DNA of 64,000 bases from Tellurirhabdus bombi (GTDB taxonomy: Bacteria > Bacteroidota > Bacteroidia > Cytophagales > Spirosomataceae): assembly GCF_021484805.1 (NCBI RefSeq), contig NZ_CP090557.1:1500001-1564000 (forward strand). The letters are read 5' to 3'. Of this stretch, positions 25,418-33,198 are shown piece after piece. Position 1 is the stretch's first letter, and the number at the start of each line of letters is the position of its first letter. The position numbers were made by a program, and so were the translations under genes. The notes below the pieces were generated by a model. The model was not told where the DNA came from and searched no databases. It saw only the letters and a list, made by a program, of their open reading frames with translations.

Positions 25418-26377
25418 ATGGGTCTGTTTGATTTTTTCTCGAAGGAAAAAAAAGAATCGCTTGATAAAGGACTGGAAAAGTCAAAAGATAGCTTTTTCTC
25501 CAAATTGAGCCGGGCAGTTGTCGGCAAATCGAAAGTGGATGACGAAGTTCTGGACGAAGTTGAAGAAGTACTCGTTAGTTCGGATGTCGGCGTCGAAACA
25601 ACCGTTAAAATCATCAAGCGAATCGAAGAACGGGTTGCCCGTGATAAATACGTTGGTACCGACGAACTTGACCGCATTCTTCGGGAAGAAATTGCATCAC
25701 TGCTCTCTGAAAACAAATCCGTTGATATTAGCAATGATTTTTCCCTGCCTGCCGATAAAAAACCGTATGTGATTATGGTTGTGGGTGTCAATGGCGTGGG
25801 CAAAACCACGACCATCGGTAAGCTGGCTGCCCAGTTTCACCAGCGGGGCCGAAAAGTCGTTTTGGGCGCAGGAGATACCTTCCGAGCCGCCGCCGTTGAC
25901 CAACTTAAGCTCTGGGGCCAGCGCGTGGGTGTACCCGTAATCGACCACGGCATGAATACCGATCCATCGGCAGTTGCGTTCGATGCGATCAAAAAAGCGG
26001 TTGAACTCCAGGCGGATGTGGTTATTATCGACACGGCAGGCCGTCTGCATACCAAAGTAAACTTAATGAACGAGCTTTCCAAGATTAAGCGCGTGATGCA
26101 AAAGGTGATTCCCGATGCACCGCACGAGGTTCTGCTCGTTCTGGATGGCTCGACGGGACAAAACGCTGTAATTCAGGCGCGGGAGTTTACTCGGGTAACG
26201 GATGTGACGGCACTGGCCATCACCAAACTGGATGGCACAGCCAAAGGGGGCGTAGTGATCGGTATTTCCGATGAATTCAAGATTCCGGTGAAATACATCG
26301 GCGTCGGCGAAAAAATTGATGATTTACAGACGTTCAACAAGATGGAGTTTGTTGATTCGTTCTTTAAGCGTGTTTAA
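25418..26377 (+). CDS. ftsY: Signal recognition particle receptor FtsY
   Basis: A 319-residue SRP-type GTPase that docks SRP-bound ribosomes at the membrane. It is an N-G domain protein with almost no acidic A domain: helical N domain (about 20-100), G1 VNGVGKTTTIGKLA, DTFRAAAVDQL, G3 DTAGRLHTKVNLM, G4 TKLDGTAKGG and the closing VKYIGVGEKIDDL. The N-terminus MGLFDFFSKEKK can act as the amphipathic membrane-targeting helix. Length fits the short Bacteroidota form. Confidence 0.97.
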   Translation: MGLFDFFSKEKKESLDKGLEKSKDSFFSKLSRAVVGKSKVDDEVLDEVEEVLVSSDVGVETTVKIIKRIEERVARDKYVGTDELDRILREEIASLLSENKSVDISNDFSLPADKKPYVIMVVGVNGVGKTTTIGKLAAQFHQRGRKVVLGAGDTFRAAAVDQLKLWGQRVGVPVIDHGMNTDPSAVAFDAIKKAVELQADVVIIDTAGRLHTKVNLMNELSKIKRVMQKVIPDAPHEVLLVLDGSTGQNAVIQAREFTRVTDVTALAITKLDGTAKGGVVIGISDEFKIPVKYIGVGEKIDDLQTFNKMEFVDSFFKRV

Positions 26378-26408
26378 GTGATTTTCCGGAATTTTAGCAA
26401 CATTCTAT

Positions 26409-26915
26409 ATGAATAACCAACAGGCTGATATACGCAAATTTGGGTGGGCTTCACTGCTGTTTGTCTGTATGAGCCTGTTAGTTGGCTGTCCGGTAGCTAT
26501 AGCGCAGAAGAAAGTTCAGAAGACCAAACCCAAAGCGCCATTTCAGGGAGTTTGCGGAACTGTTATTTTTAAGTCGGGTAATATGATGCCCGGCCCTGAC
26601 CGGCCCCAACCGAAAGGCCAGCCCGTTGTGCGTGAGCTGCTGGTCTACAAACTAACCAATCAGTCGCAGACGGAAACGAACGACGAGGGCTTTTATACCA
26701 AGGTACTGACGCAAAAAGTCAAAACGGTTAGGTCGGGTAAAGACGGGAAATTCTGCGTTAGTCTGCCCGTTGGTCAATACTCGCTATTTGTGCAGGAAAA
26801 GAACGGATTATACGCCAATTTATCCGACGAGCGTAATAATATTTTTCCGGTATCCGTTCAGAAAAATCGTAAAACTTCAGTCACCTTTGATATTACCTAT
26901 CAGGCTGCTTTTTAG
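26409..26915 (+). CDS. Exported protein with carboxypeptidase-regulatory-like fold, unknown
   Basis: A 168-residue protein with an N-terminal export signal. Either a lipobox at LVGC (Cys27) or cleavage after AIA (about residue 32) is possible. The mature part has a GVCGTVIFKSGNMMPGPDRP start and SGKDGKFCVSLPVGQYSLFV, the pattern of a single prealbumin-like/CarboxypepD_reg domain used for surface attachment. Two Cys in the core (VCG and FCV) may form a disulfide. It sits 31 bases after ftsY and 6 bases before the next gene. Confidence 0.7.
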   Translation: MNNQQADIRKFGWASLLFVCMSLLVGCPVAIAQKKVQKTKPKAPFQGVCGTVIFKSGNMMPGPDRPQPKGQPVVRELLVYKLTNQSQTETNDEGFYTKVLTQKVKTVRSGKDGKFCVSLPVGQYSLFVQEKNGLYANLSDERNNIFPVSVQKNRKTSVTFDITYQAAF

Positions 26916-26921
26916 TTTGTT

Positions 26922-27563
26922 ATGGGTACAGCGCTTATTTTCGTTATCATCTTTGGGGCTTTCGGCTGGTTCATCTACAAGATGCTGCGTTTTACGGCAA
27001 AATCGGTCGGTGACGAATCGCCTTTGGCCGTAGTGGTGACGTACGAAAAAACGGCCTGGGACTACTTCACCCGCTTTAATTTTCTCTTCAACTTCGTGCT
27101 GGTGTTCCTTATTTTGATGTTGGCTTATCTCGGTTCATTCTTAATGCCCAAGGTAGCGAAACATCCTGTCCATTGGTTATTGGCTGCATCTCTGTTAGCT
27201 CTTTCAGGTTGGGGCGCGTGGTATTTGTGGCAGATAGCCAAACTGGAATGGCAGTATTGGGCAATTACCCGCAACCGCGTGGTAACCATGAATCCGGCTG
27301 ATCAAAGCATCAAAATAGAACACGAGCAGGACTGCTGGTTGATAACGCCGGATAACATTGACACTATAGAATATCATTTTCCGGGGCGAAACTCATCAAA
27401 GATGGTAGCAGTCTATAGCTATCTGATCTTTAGATTGGCCGATGGACAAAGTGTATATCTCAACCGCAATAGTATTTACCTAGATTTTGCTCTGGACGAG
27501 TATTTTAAAAATGTACCTCAACAAGTTGTCGAGCATAAAATTCCGTGGATAAAACCGATTTAG
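26922..27563 (+). CDS. Membrane protein of unknown function
   Basis: A 213-residue protein with three hydrophobic segments (about residues 3-21, 55-76 and 87-106), then a ~105-residue soluble C-terminal part (VVTMNPADQSIKIEHEQDCW ... DALDEYF-like end). The C-terminal part has the beta-rich look of a PH-like domain, but I cannot name a family. It starts six bases after the previous gene, suggesting co-expression. The pair is inserted between ftsY and rimO, which are neighbours in many Bacteroidota. Confidence 0.7.
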   Translation: MGTALIFVIIFGAFGWFIYKMLRFTAKSVGDESPLAVVVTYEKTAWDYFTRFNFLFNFVLVFLILMLAYLGSFLMPKVAKHPVHWLLAASLLALSGWGAWYLWQIAKLEWQYWAITRNRVVTMNPADQSIKIEHEQDCWLITPDNIDTIEYHFPGRNSSKMVAVYSYLIFRLADGQSVYLNRNSIYLDFALDEYFKNVPQQVVEHKIPWIKPI

Positions 27564-27657
27564 CTTGGCTCTAAATTGGACTTTTCCGAACTTTGACAAA
27601 AATACAGGTGTTGTACCAGAATCGATAGAGGGAGCTGGTATTTAGCCATACAAGACA

Positions 27658-28971
27658 TTGAAGACAAAAGGATTACGCAAGAATAAAATCAATATTGTTA
27701 CGCTCGGTTGCTCAAAGAACCTGGTAGACTCGGAAGTGCTGTACACGCAACTGAAAGGAAACGGCTATAACGTAACGCACGAATCAAAAAAAGACGACGC
27801 TAACATCGTGGTGATCAACACCTGCGGTTTCATCGATAATGCCAAAGAAGAATCGGTAAATACCATTCTGCGCTATGTCGATGCCAAAGATGCGGGCGTG
27901 GTCGATAAAGTCTACGTAACGGGCTGTCTTTCGCATCGTTACAAAGATGAACTGGAAGTCGAAATTCCGACGGTAGACGCTTGGTTCGGTACCAACGAAC
28001 TGCCTCGTCTGCTGAAAACGCTGAAGGCCGACTACAAACACGAACTCGTTGGCGAGCGCCTGTTGACAACGCCAGCGCACTTCGCTTACCTGAAAATTGC
28101 GGAAGGATGCGACCGCCCCTGTTCCTTCTGCGCTATTCCGCTAATGCGCGGTAGCCACGTTTCGCGGCCAATGGAAGAGCTGGTGAAAGAAGCGAAATCG
28201 CTGGCGAAACGCGGCACTAAAGAATTGATTCTAATCGCGCAGGATCTGACTTACTACGGTCTGGATATTTACAAAAAGCGCAATCTGGCCGATTTGATGC
28301 GTAATTTATCCGATGTAGAGGGCATCGACTGGATCCGGTTGCAATATGCCTATCCGTCTGGTTTTCCGCTGGATGTGCTGGATGTAATGCGCGAACGACA
28401 CAATATTTGCAAATACCTCGATATGCCGTTGCAGACTGGTTCGACGGAACTGCTGAAAATCATGCGCCGGGGTATTACGCGCGAAAAAACAGAAGCGCTG
28501 ATTGAAACGATCCGCGAAAAAGTACCTGATATTGCGTTGCGCACGACGTTGATTGTCGGCCATCCGGGTGAAACCGAAGCGATGTTTGAAGAAACCTACG
28601 ACTTTGTAGAGCGAATGCGCTTTGACCGCCTGGGCGCGTTCACGTACTCGCACGAAGACAATACGCATTCCTTTTCTATGCCGGACGACATTCCAGCTGA
28701 GGTGAAACAGGAGCGCGTTGATGAGATCATGGAGTTGCAGCAAGGCATCTCGTACGAAAAAAACCAGGAAAAGGTTGGGCATTTCTATAAAGTGCTGTTC
28801 GATCGCAAAGAAGGCGGCTATTTTATTGGTCGGACCGAAGCCGATTCGCCTGAAGTAGACAACGAAGTACTGGTGCCAGCCAACAGTACGTACGTACGGC
28901 AGGGCGATTTCGCGGCGGTACGGATCACCGAAGCGCACGAATTTGACTTGTACGGCGAAGTCGTTTCCTAA
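27658..28971 (+). CDS. rimO: Ribosomal protein S12 methylthiotransferase RimO
   Basis: A 437-residue radical-SAM enzyme that adds a methylthio group to Asp88/89 of ribosomal S12. Cluster ligands are visible: Cys18 (TLGCSKN), Cys56 (NTCGF), Cys90 (VTGCL) for the auxiliary cluster, and Cys151, Cys155 and Cys158 (CDRPCSFC) for the radical-SAM cluster; a C-terminal TRAM domain (RKEGGYFIGRTEADSPEVDN) follows. No in-frame ATG precedes the core, so TTG at 27658 is the start and gives MKTKGLRKNKIN, typical for relatives. Its terminator is at 28981-29008. Confidence 0.95.
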   Translation: MKTKGLRKNKINIVTLGCSKNLVDSEVLYTQLKGNGYNVTHESKKDDANIVVINTCGFIDNAKEESVNTILRYVDAKDAGVVDKVYVTGCLSHRYKDELEVEIPTVDAWFGTNELPRLLKTLKADYKHELVGERLLTTPAHFAYLKIAEGCDRPCSFCAIPLMRGSHVSRPMEELVKEAKSLAKRGTKELILIAQDLTYYGLDIYKKRNLADLMRNLSDVEGIDWIRLQYAYPSGFPLDVLDVMRERHNICKYLDMPLQTGSTELLKIMRRGITREKTEALIETIREKVPDIALRTTLIVGHPGETEAMFEETYDFVERMRFDRLGAFTYSHEDNTHSFSMPDDIPAEVKQERVDEIMELQQGISYEKNQEKVGHFYKVLFDRKEGGYFIGRTEADSPEVDNEVLVPANSTYVRQGDFAAVRITEAHEFDLYGEVVS

Positions 28972-28980
28972 TACTCATCA

Positions 28981-29008
28981 CCCCGCAGCGAACCTTGCGG
29001 GGTTTTTT
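28981..29008 (+). terminator. Terminator of rimO
   Basis: CCCCGCA / TGCGGGG hairpin followed by T6. Confidence 0.9.
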
Positions 29009-29039
29009 GTTGTTCAGCCGTCAATAACTTATCCACCGC

Positions 29040-30635
29040 ATGGACTGTCAGTATCTGCCCCTTGCCGCAACCGGCCAGTTTTCAAATCTGTTTCTGGATT
29101 ATCTCGCCCAAAAAGATACAATTAAACCCTTCTACGACCGCTTTCCGACGCTGGAGGCTTTCGGGGAGCAAATTCAGAACCGGCCCTTTGATGAAGCGAA
29201 ACGGCAGACGTTGGTCAAGGTGCTGGAGCGGCAGTATCAGAAGTTAGAGAGCCATCCTGACTTATCCATCTTAGCGGAACCCAACACCTACACGGTTACC
29301 ACAGGTCATCAGCTGAATATTTTTACCGGGCCGCTGTACGTTGTTTATAAGCTGATTACGACCATTAATCTGGCTAAAAAGCTTTCCGAAACGTACCCGG
29401 ATTACAAGTTTGTGCCGGTTTACTGGATGGCTACGGAAGATCACGATTTCGCGGAGATTAACCATTTTAATTTGTTCGGCAAAACCTACCGCTGGGACGA
29501 AAAACAGAGCGGAGCCGTCGGGCGCATTAATCCGAAAAGTCTGGAAACCATCCTGCAACAGCTTCCCGAACAAGCCGGGGTTTTCAAAAAGGCGTATCTG
29601 AATAATGATTCCCTGGCTGATGCGGTGCGTAGTTACGTGAATGAGCTGTTTGGCAAAGACGGCCTGATTTGCCTGGATGCCGACGACGCGGAACTGAAGC
29701 GGGAATTTTTGCCCGTGATGCGCGAAGAACTCCTGAACCAGACGACGAGCGACCTGACCAAAAAGACGACCCACCAGCTCAAAGCGCTGGGCTATACGAC
29801 CCAGATCGCTCCCCGCGATATTAATCTTTTCTACTTGGATGATAATCTGCGGGAGCGGATTGTGACGGGTAAGGAAAAGCAGGAGGCATCCAAAAAGAAA
29901 AGACAGAAAGCGGCGGTTACGGATAATTATTACGTACTGCAAACGGATCTGCAATTCACGCAGGCTGAGCTTTTAGATCTCTTGGAGCAGCATCCGGAGC
30001 GATTCAGCCCGAACGTGGTGTTGCGGCCTGTATACCAGGAATATATTTTGCCGAATCTGGCCTATGTTGGTGGCCCCTCGGAAGTGCCGTACTGGTTGCA
30101 GCTGAAAGGTGTTTTTGATCATTTCGAGCTGCCTTTTCCGTTGTTGATGCCCCGCAACTTTGCCCTCTATGTAAATGCAACCAATGCCCAACGGATTGAC
30201 AAGCTAGGCGTTACGCACGAAGAGCTCTTTCTGGATGAAATTCGTTTACGGCGGACGTATGTCGCACGAATCACCCAAAATTCGCTGCAATTGGCCGAAG
30301 AAAAAGCTGGAGTAGAAAGCCATTTTGACCAGATTCTGGCCAAAGCGCTCCAGGTTGATAAGTCGCTGGAAGGAGCGGTGCAAGCCGAACGTTCGCGCTT
30401 GATCAACGCCATCGATGATTTGGAAAAGCGGCTGCGTAAAGCCGAAGACCGCAACTACGAAACAGTAGTCAATCAGTTGGTTACACTAAAGTCAAAATTG
30501 TTTCCGCAGGGTGGTGCGCAGGACCGCTCGGAGAATATTCTCACCTACTGGATGAATGACTCTGAATTCATCAACAAGCTCAAAGCAACGTTCGATCCTT
30601 TGGATTACCGCATGGCTATATTGACGGAAAAGTAG
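29040..30635 (+). CDS. bshC: Bacillithiol biosynthesis cysteine-adding enzyme BshC
   Basis: A 531-residue cytoplasmic protein matching BshC, which adds cysteine to GlcN-malate in the last step of bacillithiol synthesis. Recognisable stretches are VTTGHQLNIFTGPLYVVYK, the HxxH-like region PVYWMATEDHDFAEINHF, RPVYQEYILPNLAYVGGPSE and the coiled-coil C-terminus (EAGVE ... LEKRLRKAEDRNYE). Length fits the family (about 530-540). It is followed after one base by the 5-formyl-THF cyclo-ligase gene. Presence implies bacillithiol as the low-molecular-weight thiol. Confidence 0.94.
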   Translation: MDCQYLPLAATGQFSNLFLDYLAQKDTIKPFYDRFPTLEAFGEQIQNRPFDEAKRQTLVKVLERQYQKLESHPDLSILAEPNTYTVTTGHQLNIFTGPLYVVYKLITTINLAKKLSETYPDYKFVPVYWMATEDHDFAEINHFNLFGKTYRWDEKQSGAVGRINPKSLETILQQLPEQAGVFKKAYLNNDSLADAVRSYVNELFGKDGLICLDADDAELKREFLPVMREELLNQTTSDLTKKTTHQLKALGYTTQIAPRDINLFYLDDNLRERIVTGKEKQEASKKKRQKAAVTDNYYVLQTDLQFTQAELLDLLEQHPERFSPNVVLRPVYQEYILPNLAYVGGPSEVPYWLQLKGVFDHFELPFPLLMPRNFALYVNATNAQRIDKLGVTHEELFLDEIRLRRTYVARITQNSLQLAEEKAGVESHFDQILAKALQVDKSLEGAVQAERSRLINAIDDLEKRLRKAEDRNYETVVNQLVTLKSKLFPQGGAQDRSENILTYWMNDSEFINKLKATFDPLDYRMAILTEK

Positions 30636-30636
30636 C

Positions 30637-31215
30637 ATGACGAAAGCCGAGATTCGTTCTTTGTATCGCCAGAAGCGCCGGAGCTTGTCGAAAGAAGAAT
30701 GGCAGCAACGAAGCGAAGCGATTGCAGAGCGGATTTTTGTGAGTTCGTTGCTGGATAATCGACGCGTTATCCATATTTTCTTGCCTATTGAAAAACAGGC
30801 GGAAGTCAACACGTGGCTGATTATCCACCGGTTATGGCGTGAATTTCCCGCGATCAGGATTGCCGTGTCTCGCACGGATTTCACTACAGGGACGATGGCG
30901 CATTACGAGCTTTTGCCTACGTCGGTTCTTCTGACCAATCAATTTCAAATTCCTGAGCCGGACCCAAACACGTCTTTGCCCATCGAGACGCCACAAATCG
31001 ATGTAGTATTTGCTCCCTTACTAGCCTTCGACGAGGAGGGCAACCGAGTTGGCTACGGCGGCGGCTTTTATGACCGTTTTCTGATCAACTGCCGAGCCGA
31101 TTGCCCTATCGTGGGCCTTTCCTTGTTTGACCCCGTTCCCCTTATTGACGATACCTACGAAGGGGACATAACGCTGACCCACTGCGTAACCCCGTTTAGG
31201 CTGTACACCTTTTGA
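30637..31215 (+). CDS. 5-formyltetrahydrofolate cyclo-ligase
   Basis: A 192-residue enzyme that converts 5-formyl-THF to 5,10-methenyl-THF using ATP. Motifs: RQKRRSLSKEEW basic ATP-binding N-terminus, DVVFAPLLAFDEEGNRVGYG and the conserved GYGGGFYDRFL substrate/ATP loop, then VGLSLFD near the C-terminus. Length fits. It begins one base after bshC and is likely co-translated. Confidence 0.94.
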   Translation: MTKAEIRSLYRQKRRSLSKEEWQQRSEAIAERIFVSSLLDNRRVIHIFLPIEKQAEVNTWLIIHRLWREFPAIRIAVSRTDFTTGTMAHYELLPTSVLLTNQFQIPEPDPNTSLPIETPQIDVVFAPLLAFDEEGNRVGYGGGFYDRFLINCRADCPIVGLSLFDPVPLIDDTYEGDITLTHCVTPFRLYTF

Positions 31216-31348
31216 GGCCCATTTAAAAAGTTTAATGATTTATTCGTTAAATCTAATTTGTCCTTAATTTAGTTTATGGGTATATGCTATAAATTGTTAT
31301 AAAAACTGCCGATGAAAGCCATATACTTTTATAGCCTTTATACTGCCT

Positions 31349-31954
31349 TTGGGCGTATTGGCGCAGACGGAAGGGCTTAAGCCGATTCAAAAAGAAAACC
31401 AGACCGTAACCTGGGGAACTCAGTATGGCCCCCGCCATCAGTCGCAAACAACTTATTTTTATGATGGGATTGAGGTGCGGCGAGTTACCGAATTGGGCAA
31501 ATACATTCTAGCTTCGGGCAATCCGGATGCAATTCGGGAATACCGGAAATTTACCAGTAGCCGGCGTGTAGGTACGGGTTTGATAGTGGTAGGCGGGGTT
31601 ACTTCTGTGATCGGGGCGGTGATTACGTTTAGTTCGAATAGCGACTCCAGGAGAGATATTGCTGGAATACCAATCTATCAGAACGGACTTTATTATAGCA
31701 ATGGAATGGCCTACAGCAGAAATCCTTTCTCATCTCAGCAATCTGAAAAGAAATCCCTGAATCGAGGTGGAATTGTAACGATGGCCAGCGGACTAACGGT
31801 TTTGCTCGTTGGGAGCATTATGCACCGGCCCGGATTGCACTTGCGTCGGTCGGTTCAGTATTACAACCGGGCGCTCGAAAACCGTGTTTCGCTCAAGCTA
31901 GAACCTCATTGGGATAACACAAATGCGGGCCTCGGTTTGGTAGCGCGGTTTTGA
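31349..31954 (+). CDS. Membrane-associated protein of unknown function, start disrupted by a one-base shift
   Basis: The open frame from TTG 31349 gives 201 residues beginning LGVLAQTEG, the tail end of a signal peptide. The upstream ATG at 31312 is out of frame by one base. If one A of the AAA at 31315-31317 is removed, ATG 31312 reads into KPYTFIAFILPLGVLAQ, an excellent signal peptide. The mature part has two hydrophobic segments (LIVVGGVTSVIGAVITF and IVTMASGLTVLLVGSIM) and ends in ARF. No family recognised. It could be a sequencing error or a freshly inactivated gene. Confidence 0.6.
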   Translation: MGVLAQTEGLKPIQKENQTVTWGTQYGPRHQSQTTYFYDGIEVRRVTELGKYILASGNPDAIREYRKFTSSRRVGTGLIVVGGVTSVIGAVITFSSNSDSRRDIAGIPIYQNGLYYSNGMAYSRNPFSSQQSEKKSLNRGGIVTMASGLTVLLVGSIMHRPGLHLRRSVQYYNRALENRVSLKLEPHWDNTNAGLGLVARF

Positions 31955-32069
31955 TAAAGAGTCAGTTAGCGTCTAAACAATTTGTACTTTTTAAGCAATT
32001 AATCCTCGTCTTTCGCCTTTTCTACGTAGTTTTGCACCCGATTTTTACAACTTAAACCTTGGTGCAAAG

Positions 32070-33062
32070 ATGAAAATTGCGGTAGTTGGGGCAACGGGCC
32101 TCGTTGGTAGTGAAATCCTGAAAGTATTGGAAGAGCGTAACTTCCCGGTAACGGAACTGATTCCTGTCGCGTCGGAGCGCTCAGTAGGTAAACAGGTGAC
32201 GTTCAAGGGTAAACAGTTCACGGTCGTTAGCTTTGAGGATGCTATCAAGGCCAAACCGGCTATTGCGATTTTTTCTGCCGGTGGTGGAACATCCCTGAAA
32301 CTAGCTCCTGCTTTTGCGGAAGCGGGCATTACGGTCGTTGATAACTCGTCGGCCTGGCGGATGGATCCTAGCAAAAAACTGGTCGTACCAGAGATCAATG
32401 CCACCTCTCTAACACCCGAGGATAAAATCATTGCTAACCCGAATTGCTCGACCATCCAGATGGTTGTGGTGCTGAACCCACTGCACAAACGCTATAAAAT
32501 CAAGCGGGTTGTTGTTTCGACCTACCAGTCGGTAACCGGAACGGGTAAAGCAGCCGTGGATCAGCTATACAACGAGCGTTCTGGCAACCAGGCGGCTGAG
32601 AAAGTATATCCGCACCAGATCGATTTAAACGTGCTGCCCCACATTGACGTTTTCCTCGACAATGGCTACACCAAAGAAGAGATGAAAATGGTGAACGAAA
32701 CGAAGAAAATTATGGGCGACGATACCATTCACGTAACGGCGACCACGGTTCGTATTCCAACCATTGGTGGACACTCGGAAGCGGTAAACATCGAGTTCGA
32801 AAACGACTACGATCTGAAAGAGGTCGTTGACATTCTCGAAAAAGAAGAAGGCGTTATTGTGCAGGATGATCCGAAGAACTTCGTATATCCGATGCCGTTG
32901 ACGGCTCACGGAAAAGACGAGGTATTTGTGGGTCGTATCCGCCGCGATGAGAGCCAGCCAAACACGTTAAATTTATGGATTGTCGCTGATAACCTGCGCA
33001 AAGGAGCTGCAACCAATGCGGTTCAAATTGCTGAGTATTTGGCCGAAAACAAGTTGGTATAA
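32070..33062 (+). CDS. asd: Aspartate-semialdehyde dehydrogenase
   Basis: A 330-residue NADPH-dependent enzyme of the aspartate pathway to Lys, Met, Thr and meso-DAP. The N-terminal Rossmann fold has VVGATGLVGSEILKVLEER; catalytic Cys126 lies in NPNCSTIQ; the central region has VSTYQSVTGTGKAA and the C-terminal half has VRIPTIGGHSEAVNIEF. Length fits. A TAnnTTTG box (TAGTTTTG, 32027-32034) lies 36 bases before the start, without a good -33 element. A strong terminator follows. Confidence 0.97.
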   Translation: MKIAVVGATGLVGSEILKVLEERNFPVTELIPVASERSVGKQVTFKGKQFTVVSFEDAIKAKPAIAIFSAGGGTSLKLAPAFAEAGITVVDNSSAWRMDPSKKLVVPEINATSLTPEDKIIANPNCSTIQMVVVLNPLHKRYKIKRVVVSTYQSVTGTGKAAVDQLYNERSGNQAAEKVYPHQIDLNVLPHIDVFLDNGYTKEEMKMVNETKKIMGDDTIHVTATTVRIPTIGGHSEAVNIEFENDYDLKEVVDILEKEEGVIVQDDPKNFVYPMPLTAHGKDEVFVGRIRRDESQPNTLNLWIVADNLRKGAATNAVQIAEYLAENKLV

Positions 33063-33080
33063 AATAGATTTTTAGAATTA

Positions 33081-33114
33081 AAAGCCCGTTAGCTCGCTGC
33101 TAACGGGCTTTTTG
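33081..33114 (+). terminator. Terminator of asd
   Basis: 12-bp stem AAAGCCCGTTAG / CTAACGGGCTTT with a 7-base loop followed by T-runs. Confidence 0.92.
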
Positions 33115-33198
33115 TTTCCTATATCTAGAAGTTATCAAATAGGATTAAACCATTTTAGGTTACAGCTAGTCTTAAATAGATACAATTTAGTACGCACA

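Noticed and set aside
32027-32034. TAGTTTTG as a promoter of asd (and the same box before the Gfo/Idh gene at 42567)
   Set aside because: The -7 box matches, but no TTTG lies 19-20 bases upstream, so I did not list them as separate promoter features.
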